Of a stretch of 64,000 bases of DNA, positions 1 through 10,141 are shown piece after piece; the first letter of the stretch is position 1; every line of letters starts with the position of its first letter. The stretch is from assembly GCA_002733505.1 (NCBI GenBank), contig NVVW01000010.1, forward strand, positions 18,336 to 82,335. Reading direction: 5' to 3'. The stretch is from Methylophaga sp. (lineage in GTDB: Bacteria > Pseudomonadota > Gammaproteobacteria > Nitrosococcales > Methylophagaceae). Made by a program: the position numbers and the translations under genes. The notes below the pieces were generated by a model. It made no database searches, had not been told where the DNA came from, and was given only the letters and a program-made list of their open reading frames with translations.

Positions 1-115
1 CCAGCGCCGCGTTACAATGCTTGACAAGGACTAGTCATTGCCTTCACATTGTGCCTTGCTCTGACCTTCGTGCTAAGCTCTGAAATCTGCATCTTCAAGT
101 AATTTGGGTATATAC
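1..115. repeat. Intergenic repeat element, right-hand part (copy A)
   Basis: The first ~115 bases match, with a few substitutions, the core and right end of copies near 41850-41938 and 62527-62641. Shared words include GTTACAATG, AAGGACTAGTCATT, CCTTCACATTG and GACCTTCGTGCTAA. The copy ends in TTTGGGTATA about 28 bases before ccoG. It is cut by the window edge, so its left end is not visible. Confidence 0.75.
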
Positions 116-142
116 TAAATCTGAATATGCCCGGATGAAGTA

Positions 143-1564
143 ATGAGTGAAGAATTAAATAATACGATAAATAATGTAGATGATATTTATGAAGAGGTGT
201 CAGACTGGCATATTAATGTAGGCGGTCTTAAAATTGTTGCGAAACGTCAGGCTGGACGGTTTCGTACTTTCAAATGGCTGGGCATGTCTATTTGGTCGCT
301 GTTCTTCTTAGGCCCTTATCTGCGCTGGAATGATTCACAAGCGATTTTATTTGATCTTCCCAATCGTCAATTTAATATTTTTCAAATTACCATTTATCCA
401 CAAGATATTTGGATGTTATCGCTCACATTGCTCTTTTTTGCTATCTTATTAGCCGTTGTGACCAGTATCGCTGGCCGAGTTTTTTGTGGTTATTTCTGTT
501 TCCAAACAGTTTGGACAGATATATTTACTTATATTGAAGGCAAGCTTGAAGGCAACACGCCGCCAAGAGCATTAAAATTTAATGAAGCGCCTTGGACTGC
601 GGATAAGCTGGCGCGAAAGGTGTTAAAACACAGCTTATGGCTGATTATTGCTCTGTTGACTGGGATTTCATTTGTAGCCTGGTTCACTGACGCATTTCAA
701 TTATGGAGGGATTTATTTAGTTTCCAAGCCCCACTATTTGCGCTAGCTGTTATAGGGGCTTTTATCGGTGGAACCTATCTATTTGCTGGTTTTATGCGTG
801 AGCAGGTGTGCTTTTGGTTGTGTCCGTATGCGCGTTTACAAGGCGTAATGTATGACCAAGATACTCTTTTACCTGCCTATGACGCAGAGCGGGGCGAGCC
901 TCGAGGTCGTGTAAAAAGAGGCGAAGATAAAGCTTCAAAAGGCAGCTGTATCGACTGTAAAATATGCGTTGCAGTCTGCCCTACCGGAATAGATATTCGA
1001 AAAGGCCAGCAAGAGGGCTGTATAACATGCGGTTTATGTATCGATGCCTGTGACACTATTATGGATAAGGTCAACCAACCACGTGGTTTAATTCGTTATG
1101 CATCGTATAAAGAACTGCATCATAATGCAGAAGCAATACCGCTTTATAAACGCCTTCGTATTTATGTGTATGGTTTTATTCTATTGGGTGCAGTAGCAGG
1201 TATTATTAATGGGTTTATGAGTCTTTCACCGACAGAATTTAAAGTAGATCATCAGCGCCAACCTTTATATGTGCTATTAAGTGATGGCTCTATTCAGAAT
1301 AAATATACCCTTAAACTTTTAAATAAAACGAAACAGGCTATTACGGTTAACTTTACAATAGAAGGTCTTGAAGGGGCAATATTACGTGGTGTGTCTGAAA
1401 TAACTATTGAACCTAGTGAGATAGTTCCTTTAACCGCTTTAGTTAAGGTTCCAGAAAAACATATGACTTTCGAACTCGCGCCCATCGTATTTAAAGGCAT
1501 AATAGTAGATTCTGATATAATTGTAGAATATAAAAGTGTGTTTATGGGGCCAAAACTAAAATGA
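143..1564 (+). CDS. ccoG: Cytochrome c oxidase accessory protein CcoG (FixG/RdxA)
   Basis: Membrane-bound iron-sulfur protein needed for maturation of cbb3-type cytochrome oxidase; the family is linked to copper reduction during Cu-B delivery. The 473-residue protein has several membrane segments in its N-terminal 240 residues. Two ferredoxin-type cysteine clusters follow, at C269/C272/C275/C279 (followed by P) and C293/C296/C299/C303. Another membrane segment lies near residue 350, and the C-terminal ~120 residues look like the Ig-like FixG C-terminal domain. Length is normal for the family. Its stop overlaps the ccoH start (ATGA), so the two are co-translated. A repeat element lies directly upstream, so any ccoNOQP operon would be further left, outside the window. 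Confidence 0.95.
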   Translation: MSEELNNTINNVDDIYEEVSDWHINVGGLKIVAKRQAGRFRTFKWLGMSIWSLFFLGPYLRWNDSQAILFDLPNRQFNIFQITIYPQDIWMLSLTLLFFAILLAVVTSIAGRVFCGYFCFQTVWTDIFTYIEGKLEGNTPPRALKFNEAPWTADKLARKVLKHSLWLIIALLTGISFVAWFTDAFQLWRDLFSFQAPLFALAVIGAFIGGTYLFAGFMREQVCFWLCPYARLQGVMYDQDTLLPAYDAERGEPRGRVKRGEDKASKGSCIDCKICVAVCPTGIDIRKGQQEGCITCGLCIDACDTIMDKVNQPRGLIRYASYKELHHNAEAIPLYKRLRIYVYGFILLGAVAGIINGFMSLSPTEFKVDHQRQPLYVLLSDGSIQNKYTLKLLNKTKQAITVNFTIEGLEGAILRGVSEITIEPSEIVPLTALVKVPEKHMTFELAPIVFKGIIVDSDIIVEYKSVFMGPKLK

Positions 1565-2064
1565 GTATCTCTCAAAGCAATAAAGAAGCATTAAAAAACC
1601 CATGGGTATTAGGAATTGCTACAGTACTATTGATTGCGATGAGCGGCACTTTTTTTCTTATCTATATCGCATTTAAGAACCCACCTAGCTTAGTCGATAA
1701 AAACTTCTATGAGAGCGGTAAAAACTATGAGGCAATACGGGATCAACTTGAGCAGCAGCAAATACTAGGGTGGACAGGGACTTTTATACTGCCCACTAAC
1801 ACACGAGTTAATCAGACTAAGATTTATGAGGTATTACTTCAGGATAAAAATTCTATCGCAATTGCTCTAGATTCGGTAGTAATGAAAGCGTATCGCCCTT
1901 CTGATATAAACGCTGATTTTTCAGCCATAATGTTAAATACTACACCCGGAATATATGCTGCGGAAATGAGTTTTAATTTACCAGGAACATGGGATCTAGT
2001 GGTAGAAGCCAAGCAAGGTGACAATGAGTATCTAATGACTAAGCGTATTAGTATCAGACCTTAA
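1561..2064 (+). CDS. ccoH: cbb3 oxidase assembly protein CcoH (FixH)
   Basis: Small membrane protein acting in cbb3 oxidase assembly. The 167-residue product has one N-terminal membrane segment (about residues 16-38), a short FYESGKNYEA motif typical of FixH just after it, and a periplasmic beta-rich domain. It overlaps ccoG by four bases and is followed 46 bases later by ccoI, the standard fixGHI order. No anomalies were seen. Confidence 0.9.
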   Translation: MSISQSNKEALKNPWVLGIATVLLIAMSGTFFLIYIAFKNPPSLVDKNFYESGKNYEAIRDQLEQQQILGWTGTFILPTNTRVNQTKIYEVLLQDKNSIAIALDSVVMKAYRPSDINADFSAIMLNTTPGIYAAEMSFNLPGTWDLVVEAKQGDNEYLMTKRISIRP

Positions 2065-2110
2065 ATTTGCTATTTGTATTTTACGACTATCTTTTGAACA
2101 GTACTAACGC

Positions 2111-4543
2111 GTGTCAATAAGCTGCTATCACTGTGGGTTGCCTGTCGAACAGCAAGGTTACTTTGCTGCTGAAGTGGCAGATGAAAAACGACAGTTTTGT
2201 TGTTTTGGCTGTCAAACTGTTTGTCAGACAATTTATCAGGCAGGCTTGCAAAGCTTTTATAAAAAAACACCGCAACAAACAGTATTAGCTCCTCCCCCAG
2301 TAATACCCCCTGAAATAGCCTCCTATGATTTGGATGAGGTGCAAGCAGATTATGTTGATGTCAAGGCTAAAATACGCACAATTAATTTATTAGTTGAGGG
2401 TATTCACTGTGCCGCCTGTGTCTGGTTGATAGAAAAGGTGCTATCGACACAAGGTGGTGTTGTTACCGCCAGTGTTAATTTAACCTCAAGGCGATTACGA
2501 TTAAGTTGGAATAACAGTGAGGCTACACTGTCTTCAATTTTGCAAGCATTAGGTTCTATCGGCTATGCAGCCATTCCCTTTGATGCTGAAACAGCGGAAG
2601 GTGTATTGGCAAAAGCGCATAAAAGTTTACTATACCGCATGGCATTCGCTGGTTTTGCGATGATGAACTTGATGTGGGTTTCAATCGCGTTATACACCGG
2701 TGCTGATGAGGGTGAATTTAGAAATTGGTTTCATTGGATTGGCTTTTTAATTGCCACACCAACACTGTTCTATGCAGGCTTCCCCTTCCTGCGTAATGCG
2801 ATATTAGGCTTAAAGCATCGACACTTAACCATGGATTTGCCTATTGCCATTGGCGCTTCAGCAACCTATATTTACTCAACATATATCACCTTTACCGGTT
2901 CTATTTATGGCGATGTTTACTTTGATACGGTGGTTAATTTTTTATTTGTTATTTTAGTGGGTCGCTATCTTGAGGCAGTCTCAAAACGTGAAGCATTATC
3001 TGCGACTACACGGTTATTAGAATTACAGCCAAAACTAGCCACCGTGGTAACGGCAGAGGGCGCTAAGATCGTTCCTATTCGAGCGGTAGTAGTGGGTGAT
3101 TTAATATTGGTGAAACCTGGAGAGAAAATCCCTGTTGATGGTATTGTGGTTGATGGTCAAAGTGCGGTGGACGAATCAATGTTAACGGGTGAATCAATAC
3201 CCGTGCTAAAAATGGTTGATGATAATGTGGTCGCCGGTAGCATTAATGGTGAAGGCGCTTTTACCGTCGAGGCGCAGCATGTTGTGCGCAACACCGCGCT
3301 CGCTAAAATTATAAATTTAATGGAAGATGCTCAAGCCTCAAAAGCACCCATCCAATGTACGGCAGATAAAATTGTGCCTTGGTTTGTGGTGGTGACTTTG
3401 TCACTGGCCTGTTTTACCTTTTTATATTGGTTGCCCTCCGATTTTGAAAAAGCATTATTGGCAGCAACATCTGTATTGATTATTACCTGTCCTTGTGCGT
3501 TTGGTATGGCTACACCGATGTCGATAGCGGTGGCGGCAGGAGTGGGGGCGCAGCATGGTATTCTTATTAAACAAGGTTCTGCTTTGGAGTCTTTATCAAA
3601 AGTAACACAATTTGTTTTTGATAAAACAGGCACATTAACGCAAGGTCAGTTGCGTGTAGTCGCGATTGAAGCCATAAGTGGGCTATCTGAAGATGAACTA
3701 TTGCTGCTAGCTGCTTCAGTTGAATACCACTCTGAACATGGTGTGGCAAAAGCACTAGTGACCGAAGCTGCAACTAGAGCATTAACCTTATTATCAACGA
3801 CTGGTTTTGTATCGTCACCGGGGCTAGGCGTGCACGCTTATTTAAAGCAGCAACAAATTGTTGTCGGTACAGAACGCTGGTTAAAATCACAAAATATAGC
3901 GATTGAACAGCAGTGGAAAATACAGCAAGACACATTTGAACAAGCCGGTATTAGCTGTGTGTTTGTGGCGCAGGATAACACGCTTATAGGCATCATTGGG
4001 CTGGCTGATCAGTTACGTGAGAATGCCCAGAAAACAGTTTCATTATTACAAGAACAAGGTATAGCAATCACGGTGTTAAGTGGTGATAAACAAAATGTTG
4101 TTGATGCCATAACCGCTGAATTAGGCGACGTTACGCGTTATGCTGAGGTCTTGCCAGAGGATAAATCAAAGCTCGTCAAAAAGTTGCAACAAGATCATAT
4201 TGTTGCCATGGTAGGTGATGGAGTCAATGATGCGCCTGCTTTAATTCAAGCAGATGTTGCCATTGCTTTAGCATCAGGTACCGATGTATCGATTGAAAGT
4301 GCTGATATTATTTTAAGTCATAATGAATTATATAAGGTAGCTGAGGCTAAGAAGCTAGCCGATCACACCTTGCGAACAATCAAACAGAACATTGCAATAT
4401 CAATTACTTACAATATTATTATGATACCGTTGGCAATGATGGCATTAGTGAGCCCATTGGTTGCTGCGGTCACTATGCCAATCAGTTCACTGTTAGTCAT
4501 TGGAAATGCTGTTAGAATTAAATATCGAATGAATTTTAAATAA
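2111..4543 (+). CDS. ccoI: Copper-exporting P1B-type ATPase CcoI (FixI)
   Basis: P-type ATPase that moves copper across the inner membrane for the Cu-B centre of cbb3 oxidase. The start is GTG at 2111; no better in-frame ATG precedes the conserved cysteine-rich N-terminus. That N-terminal region has paired Cys motifs (CYHC near residue 5, CCFGC near residue 37). An HMA domain follows with C100/C103. The membrane ion motif CPC is at 460-462, the phosphorylated Asp is D504 in DKTGT, and a GDGVNDAP hinge lies near the C-terminus. The 810-residue length is normal for FixI. The next cco gene, ccoS, is separated by 229 bases holding a repeat element. Confidence 0.95.
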   Translation: MSISCYHCGLPVEQQGYFAAEVADEKRQFCCFGCQTVCQTIYQAGLQSFYKKTPQQTVLAPPPVIPPEIASYDLDEVQADYVDVKAKIRTINLLVEGIHCAACVWLIEKVLSTQGGVVTASVNLTSRRLRLSWNNSEATLSSILQALGSIGYAAIPFDAETAEGVLAKAHKSLLYRMAFAGFAMMNLMWVSIALYTGADEGEFRNWFHWIGFLIATPTLFYAGFPFLRNAILGLKHRHLTMDLPIAIGASATYIYSTYITFTGSIYGDVYFDTVVNFLFVILVGRYLEAVSKREALSATTRLLELQPKLATVVTAEGAKIVPIRAVVVGDLILVKPGEKIPVDGIVVDGQSAVDESMLTGESIPVLKMVDDNVVAGSINGEGAFTVEAQHVVRNTALAKIINLMEDAQASKAPIQCTADKIVPWFVVVTLSLACFTFLYWLPSDFEKALLAATSVLIITCPCAFGMATPMSIAVAAGVGAQHGILIKQGSALESLSKVTQFVFDKTGTLTQGQLRVVAIEAISGLSEDELLLLAASVEYHSEHGVAKALVTEAATRALTLLSTTGFVSSPGLGVHAYLKQQQIVVGTERWLKSQNIAIEQQWKIQQDTFEQAGISCVFVAQDNTLIGIIGLADQLRENAQKTVSLLQEQGIAITVLSGDKQNVVDAITAELGDVTRYAEVLPEDKSKLVKKLQQDHIVAMVGDGVNDAPALIQADVAIALASGTDVSIESADIILSHNELYKVAEAKKLADHTLRTIKQNIAISITYNIIMIPLAMMALVSPLVAAVTMPISSLLVIGNAVRIKYRMNFK

Positions 4544-4549
4544 GCACGT

Positions 4550-4743
4550 ATTTCCAAGTAGATTGGGTATGTCCCCAAGTTAAATCAATTTGCAGTCTTT
4601 ACCATTTCGTTATTGATCCTGCGGTTACTTCGTTTCGGCAGGTTTTTAGCCGGAATCTGACTATAAACAAGACTCCGGCTAAAAGCATACCGGAGTGACG
4701 GAGGAGCGAAAAGTCACAGATTGAATGATCACGGGTATATAAT
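4550..4743. repeat. Composite intergenic repeat between ccoI and ccoS (copy E)
   Basis: Begins with a solo right-end-like sequence (TCCAAGTAGATTGGGTAT, compare TTCAAGTAATTTGGGTATA in copy A). It ends in ATTGAATGATCACGGGTATA, identical to the right end of the copy at 62463-62641. Inside is a perfect 11-bp inverted repeat, TTTTAGCCGGA at 4644-4654 and TCCGGCTAAAA at 4674-4684. No coding potential was seen. Confidence 0.65.
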
Positions 4744-4772
4744 TAACTTACCTTAAAAATGGGAGAATTTAA

Positions 4773-4961
4773 ATGGAAGTCATATATGGCTTATTACCAG
4801 GCATGTTATTGCTTGGTATTATTGGCGTAGTCATTTTCTTTTGGGCGGTTAAGAGTGGCCAATACGATGATATGGATGGTGCAGCAAATCGAATTCTAAT
4901 GGATTCTGACCAAAAAGAAGACAACGAAGATAAAAAAGATAACAAGAATGATGATGAATAA
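4773..4961 (+). CDS. ccoS: cbb3 oxidase maturation protein CcoS
   Basis: Small membrane protein required for cofactor insertion into cbb3 oxidase. The 62-residue product has one membrane segment (about residues 8-27) followed by the family signature WAVKSGQYDDMDGAANRIL and a very acidic, Asn/Lys-rich tail. A clear ribosome site, GGGAG, precedes the ATG. Its end overlaps the following ligand-binding protein gene by 14 bases, which ties that gene and the c-di-GMP gene after it to the cco operon. Confidence 0.93.
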   Translation: MEVIYGLLPGMLLLGIIGVVIFFWAVKSGQYDDMDGAANRILMDSDQKEDNEDKKDNKNDDE

Positions 4962-6135
4962 CAGAGCCTTCATTGCAGTATTGCTATTCTTTTCACCGAT
5001 TTTATATTCAGCTGAAAATATAAAAGTAGGAATGACTGCAGCCTTGACAGGCTCGTCTGCAGAGCTTGGCTTTCATATGCGTACGGGGATTGACAGTTAT
5101 TTTGCTATTGTTAATAGACAAGGTGGTGTGAAGGGTAGGCTCATCGAGCTTATTGTGAAAGATGATGGCTACGAGCCTAAACGGGCTGCAAAAAATATGC
5201 GTCTATTGATTGAGCAAGAAAAGGTGCTAGCGGTGATGGGTAATGTGGGTACACCTACTGCTATTGTTACCGTACCCATTGCACAAGAAAAGGAAATACT
5301 GTTGCTTGGGGCATTTTCAGGTGGTGGTGTGTTGAGGCCTGAGCCAGCAAGCCGTTATATTATAAATTATCGAGCCAGTTACAGCGAAGAAACAGCAGAA
5401 ATGATCACGGGTTTATTAAGCGTTGGAATTGAGCCTAAGAAAATTGCTTTTTTCACCCAAGCGGATGGCTATGGTGACACCGTCTACCAAGGTGCAGTTA
5501 ATGCATTGAAAAATACTGGCTTTGAGGAAACAGAACAATTAATTCATGGGCGATATACACGAAATACATTAAATGTCGAAAATGCGGTGGCCGATATATT
5601 AGATGCACCCATTGAGCCGAAAGCGGTGATTATGGCTGCTGGTTACAAAGCTTCAGCTAAATTTATTATATTATTAAAAAAAGAAATACCGGATATATTA
5701 TTTCTTAACCTTTCGTTTGTAGGAAGCTACGCATTACTAAAAGAACTTGGTAGTAATGTGGATACTGTCATTATCACACAAGTTGTGCCTAGCTTAGATT
5801 CAGGTTTACCCATTGTGGAAGAATACCTAAAAGCTTTGCAACAGTTTGACCTAAATTTACCGGCTAACCTTGTATCGTTAGAAGGTTTTATTGTGGCAAA
5901 ATTATTTCACTATGGCTTGCTTAACGTGGAACAACAGATCACTAAAGAAAGTATTATTGATGGTATAGAAGCCATACGAGGAATTGACATTGGTTTGGGT
6001 CAAGGTATTTATCTTGATGAACAGGATCATCAAGTGATAAATAAGGTGTGGCTTACCTGTTTATGCCAAGGTGAATTAAGACAGTTTGATTGGAACGAAT
6101 TGCACAAAATACAAAACACAGTGGATATAGAATAA
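4948..6135 (+). CDS. Periplasmic ligand-binding protein, branched-chain amino acid type (Peripla_BP_6)
   Basis: Family I solute-binding protein resembling LivJ/LivK-type receptors. The 395-residue product starts with a signal peptide (about residues 1-21, ending near YSA). The first lobe has the typical IKVGMTAALTGSSAELG and a GGVKGR-type turn. Three consecutive ATGs (4948, 4951, 4954) could serve as start. No ABC permease or ATPase gene is nearby. Instead the gene overlaps ccoS upstream and is followed two bases later by a membrane GGDEF-EAL gene. This suggests a sensory role, with the bound ligand signalling to the periplasmic part of the next protein, rather than transport. That role is inference; the ligand is unknown. 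Confidence 0.8.
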   Translation: MMMNNRAFIAVLLFFSPILYSAENIKVGMTAALTGSSAELGFHMRTGIDSYFAIVNRQGGVKGRLIELIVKDDGYEPKRAAKNMRLLIEQEKVLAVMGNVGTPTAIVTVPIAQEKEILLLGAFSGGGVLRPEPASRYIINYRASYSEETAEMITGLLSVGIEPKKIAFFTQADGYGDTVYQGAVNALKNTGFEETEQLIHGRYTRNTLNVENAVADILDAPIEPKAVIMAAGYKASAKFIILLKKEIPDILFLNLSFVGSYALLKELGSNVDTVIITQVVPSLDSGLPIVEEYLKALQQFDLNLPANLVSLEGFIVAKLFHYGLLNVEQQITKESIIDGIEAIRGIDIGLGQGIYLDEQDHQVINKVWLTCLCQGELRQFDWNELHKIQNTVDIE

Positions 6136-6137
6136 GT

Positions 6138-9100
6138 ATGTATAGTACATGGAGTATCAAACACTTACTTCAATTATGGTCTGTTGTTACTATTGTAGCG
6201 ATTATTTTAATTGCATCCTTAGCAATCTATAGTAATGAGTTTTTTGCTACCACACAGAAAGACTTAACTGAGCATATTCTTCCTATAGAAAATGCCAGCC
6301 GGCAAATTAGTAGCGCGGTGGCATCATTTATTGCTCGCCAGCAGCAAATGGTGACATCAGAATCGTTAGGTTCACTTGAACAACTCGATTCCAGAAAACA
6401 ATTAGAAAGCTATTTTGATAAAAACTGGCAACAAATAACTGCATCAGTTGATAGTGAACAGGGTGCAAAAATAACAGGATCTTTGCAACAGTACTATAAG
6501 CAGTTTTTAGAGATCGATGACCAATTATTAGAATTGGTTAAGCATCACCATCGTATGCAGAATCAGATGGATGAACAAGTTGCAAGTGCCGAACAGCTTG
6601 GGCAAGAAATCCAGAATCATGTGGAATTTATATCAGGGCGTATTAATCTACAGCTAAGTCGGGCGAAGCGTAGTGCTCGATTATCGCAATTAGATGAAAG
6701 TATTCTAAGTCAGGGCCGTAATAATAAGGTTGATAATCAATATTCGGTACAAAAATTAAGTTATGATTTGGCCTTAAATATTTTAAGGCTTACAAGTTTA
6801 GCTCAAAAAATTAGACAGGCAAATAATACGGATAGCTTGGTCAGTATTAGTGGCAATGATATTCAGCAGTATGCATCCATTCTAAACCTTAACATTAACC
6901 AGTTAAGGAGCCAGTTATCAGATCAAGCTGAATTACTAGATATGACAAAACGCTTAGAAAATGAGATCACAGCATTGCTTGCTATTGTTATTAAAGATCA
7001 ATATTCAATTTATCAGCTTCGCTATCAGCAATTAAAAAACAATCAGCACTTGGTCGCAGGTCAGAAAAAATCAAGATTAGTGTTGGAAGTCGTTATGGCT
7101 AAACTTGAACAACTTTCTATCTTGGTGAGTGATAAAAGTTTAACAGCGGTAACGCGTTCTACTCAAGTTGCTGAAACTGCACGTTGGTCAATATTTTTGT
7201 TAAGCCTAATGATTATAGTGGGAATGTTTACCTTTATTCGTTCGATGTCTAAAGGTATTAATGCTTCATTAACGGATGTTAGCAGTGCAATGCATGCACT
7301 TTCATCAAAGAAATTCGATACGCGATTAGAAGTAATTGCGGGCAATAATGAATTTGCTGTGTTAGCTGAAGATTTTAATAAGTTTGCTAGTAATAACCAA
7401 GTGTTAATTGAAGATCTTGCTGAGGCAAAAGACGCTATACAAAGTCGAGAGCAGCATATCAGTACTATATTAAGAGGTGTGCCTGAAGCTATTTTAACCT
7501 TGTCGCCAAACGGTGAGATTCAATCATCTAACCCAGCTGCAGAGCACATATTAAAGGCAAGTAATGATGTGTTGATAGGGTTAAAGTTAATGCGTTTTTT
7601 TGCAGGAGAGCAGTCTATATTTACTCTGGCAGATCTTCAACGTAAATTGCAATATAGCCAAGAGTTTGAAGGCTTAGATTATAATAATCAGGCTTTTTCA
7701 ATATGGTTATCATTAAATTTAATTTCCAGTGAAAAAGAAAATTTATGGGTGTGTGTTATTTCAGATATTACTGCATGGAAGCGGGCTGAAGAGAATTTAA
7801 AAACAACCAGTTCTGAACTTGATGCAATATTAGAAAATGCCATGGTAGGCATAGCCCTAATCAAGAACAGAGTGGTTACTAGAGTTAATACCAAATTTGA
7901 GGATATTTTCAGGTGCAACCGTTCAGCAATTGAAGGACATTCATCTCGAAAGTTATACCCAACGGAGGAAATATATCAAAACCTAGGTGATGAAGGCTAT
8001 AAAGTATTGGCTAGAGGGGAAAACTATATAAGTGAGCTCCGTCTTTTAAGACAAGACGGAAATATCTTCTGGGGAATGATGTCAGGTAAAGCAATTGATA
8101 AAAACAATCCAAAAGCAGGCATAATTTGGCTGTTTGAAGATATAACGGAGCAACGAGATAAAGATGAGAAGTTACTTAAGCTTGCTAGTATTGATTCACT
8201 AACGGGATTGCCGAATCGTAGTGTATTTAATGATCGTTTGGAGCATGCCATTCATCAATCCCATCGAAAAGCCGTACGTTTAGCCGTTTTCTTCCTTGAT
8301 TTAGATCGCTTTAAGCATATTAATGACTCATTGGGTCATAAAGCGGGTGATATCTTACTTTGTGAAGTTGCTAACAGATTGAAACAATGTGTAAGAGAAG
8401 GTGATACCGTCGCACGATTGGGAGGCGATGAGTTTACCTTGATTTTGGAAGATATACGTTCGATACAATTTGTTGCAAAGGTGGCTGAAAAAGTATTAAC
8501 CGTTATTTCTCAAACCTATATTATCGATGGCACCGAAATAAGTATTAGCCCGAGTATTGGTATTAGCCTTTATCCTGCAGATGGTCAGGATTCGGATGTA
8601 CTATTACGAAATGCGGATGCTGCGATGTATCATGCAAAAGAGAATGGTCGAAATAATTTCCAATTTTATTCCGCTGAAATGAATTCCCAAGCAGCTGAAC
8701 GTCTTGCCATGCAGACAAGCTTGCGTAGAGCTGTCGAACAAAATGAGTTTTACCTTGCTTTTCAACCGCAGATAAACTTGATAACAGGAAAAATATCAGG
8801 TGCAGAAGCATTATTACGCTGGAATAGTTCAGAATGGGGACAGGTGTCGCCTGTTCAATTTATTCCTATTTTAGAAGATACTGGGCTAATAAATAGTGTA
8901 GGAGAAAGGGTATTAAGACAGGCATGCGAAGCTTATCTTGAGTTAAAAGATGAGCTAGAAGCTGACTTTCAAATGGCGGTTAATTTATCAGGTCGACAAT
9001 TTAGTGGTGGACAATTAGCATCGATTGTCAGGAATTTATTAGAAGAACTGGGCATGTCAGCCAAGCATCTGGAATTAGAGATCACAGAAAATATTTTAAT

Positions 9101-9497
9101 GGATGATACTAACTTGGCCATTTCGACACTCACGGAACTAAGTGATTTAGGAATTAGCTTAGCCATTGATGATTTTGGTACAGGCTATTCATCATTATCG
9201 TATTTAAAACAATTTCCACTTGATGTACTGAAAATTGATCGCAGTTTTGTTCGAGATATAACGGATGATGCCGATGATGCGGCCATTGTTGATGCGATTT
9301 TGGCGATGTCTCGTAAATTAAATTTAGAGGTAGTTGCCGAAGGTGTTGAAACAGTAGAGCAATTAGATTTTTTACAAGAACATGATTGCCCTCGGGTGCA
9401 AGGTTATTATTTCAGTAAACCGCTTAGCTTTGATGATTTTAAAGCTTTTATTGAACAAGGGCTTGGGGATAAATTGCCCAAAATAAGGAATGCTTAA
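6138..9497 (+). CDS. Membrane sensor with HAMP, two PAS, GGDEF and EAL domains (c-di-GMP turnover)
   Basis: Large bifunctional c-di-GMP enzyme of 1119 residues. The order is: membrane segment about 10-32; ~315-residue periplasmic region rich in helices; second membrane segment about 349-369; HAMP-like linker; PAS near 440-560; second PAS near 565-680; GGDEF domain with intact GGDEF at 762-766; EAL domain with intact EAL at 890-892 followed by LRW. Both catalytic signatures look complete, so synthesis and breakdown are both possible. The ATG at 6138 is preferred over an upstream in-frame ATG at 6090 because the latter would overlap the previous gene by 46 bases. The helical periplasmic region could read the upstream binding protein. 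Confidence 0.9.
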   Translation: MYSTWSIKHLLQLWSVVTIVAIILIASLAIYSNEFFATTQKDLTEHILPIENASRQISSAVASFIARQQQMVTSESLGSLEQLDSRKQLESYFDKNWQQITASVDSEQGAKITGSLQQYYKQFLEIDDQLLELVKHHHRMQNQMDEQVASAEQLGQEIQNHVEFISGRINLQLSRAKRSARLSQLDESILSQGRNNKVDNQYSVQKLSYDLALNILRLTSLAQKIRQANNTDSLVSISGNDIQQYASILNLNINQLRSQLSDQAELLDMTKRLENEITALLAIVIKDQYSIYQLRYQQLKNNQHLVAGQKKSRLVLEVVMAKLEQLSILVSDKSLTAVTRSTQVAETARWSIFLLSLMIIVGMFTFIRSMSKGINASLTDVSSAMHALSSKKFDTRLEVIAGNNEFAVLAEDFNKFASNNQVLIEDLAEAKDAIQSREQHISTILRGVPEAILTLSPNGEIQSSNPAAEHILKASNDVLIGLKLMRFFAGEQSIFTLADLQRKLQYSQEFEGLDYNNQAFSIWLSLNLISSEKENLWVCVISDITAWKRAEENLKTTSSELDAILENAMVGIALIKNRVVTRVNTKFEDIFRCNRSAIEGHSSRKLYPTEEIYQNLGDEGYKVLARGENYISELRLLRQDGNIFWGMMSGKAIDKNNPKAGIIWLFEDITEQRDKDEKLLKLASIDSLTGLPNRSVFNDRLEHAIHQSHRKAVRLAVFFLDLDRFKHINDSLGHKAGDILLCEVANRLKQCVREGDTVARLGGDEFTLILEDIRSIQFVAKVAEKVLTVISQTYIIDGTEISISPSIGISLYPADGQDSDVLLRNADAAMYHAKENGRNNFQFYSAEMNSQAAERLAMQTSLRRAVEQNEFYLAFQPQINLITGKISGAEALLRWNSSEWGQVSPVQFIPILEDTGLINSVGERVLRQACEAYLELKDELEADFQMAVNLSGRQFSGGQLASIVRNLLEELGMSAKHLELEITENILMDDTNLAISTLTELSDLGISLAIDDFGTGYSSLSYLKQFPLDVLKIDRSFVRDITDDADDAAIVDAILAMSRKLNLEVVAEGVETVEQLDFLQEHDCPRVQGYYFSKPLSFDDFKAFIEQGLGDKLPKIRNA

Positions 9498-10123
9498 AAA
9501 TTCATTTTAGGATCAATTAATTGATACTGCATAATGGTCTTTTCACTATCATTTGAGTAAATAGTGAGCCCTAAAGTAGGATATTGCCATATTGTAGTAT
9601 TAATATTATTGGGGTCTTGGCTGATCAAATCAGTAAGACCAAAGCGATGAAGTATCATTTCTTTAGTTAATCTTACAGAAGGAATATACGTTATCGCACT
9701 AACGGCTACATTAATAAGCGTTGCATTATCTTGATTGCTCAGCTGGTATTGATGAGCACCACTGGGTTGTAATCTAGCTTCGGTAGCACGTGACTTCATT
9801 TTTTCTATCAAATCTATATCTACTACTAAATTTAGCACTAATTTAGCGGATAAACCGCCCATATTAATGCTATTGAAAAAGGCCTCAACCGTATCCGCTT
9901 TATCTTGTTCTGAGAAAATAGATGTTTTGCCATAACTACTTAAAGCTTGTTGAGCTTGTTGATAATTTGTGGTGCCAAGGTGAATATCAAAGACATTAAT
10001 CTGTCCATCAGGCATAATTGTTATTTCCCAGGGCATGGGCGCTGATGCTTGTTTAGAGGGGATGAGCAATAGAGAAGCGATGCCTACGACAACTAAAACA
10101 AGCCCGATAAGAAATTTTTTCAT
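9494..10123 (-). CDS. Unknown exported or membrane-anchored protein
   Basis: Not recognised. The 209-residue product has an N-terminal hydrophobic stretch (about residues 4-22) without a lipobox cysteine, so it is either a cleaved signal or an anchor. The rest is soluble and beta-rich, with a PWEITIMPDGQINVFDIHLG start that looks like a conserved domain edge. It is the last gene of a minus-strand set with pip and dtd, 18 bases after dtd. It overlaps the end of the GGDEF-EAL gene tail to tail by four bases. Confidence 0.7.
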   Translation of the reverse strand: MKKFLIGLVLVVVGIASLLLIPSKQASAPMPWEITIMPDGQINVFDIHLGTTNYQQAQQALSSYGKTSIFSEQDKADTVEAFFNSINMGGLSAKLVLNLVVDIDLIEKMKSRATEARLQPSGAHQYQLSNQDNATLINVAVSAITYIPSVRLTKEMILHRFGLTDLISQDPNNINTTIWQYPTLGLTIYSNDSEKTIMQYQLIDPKMNF

Positions 10124-10141
10124 TTATTAAAACTACCTAAA

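Noticed and set aside
4644-4684. Hairpin after ccoI as a terminator
   Set aside because: The 11-bp stem is perfect, but the loop is long and no T-run follows on either strand; it is treated as part of the repeat element.
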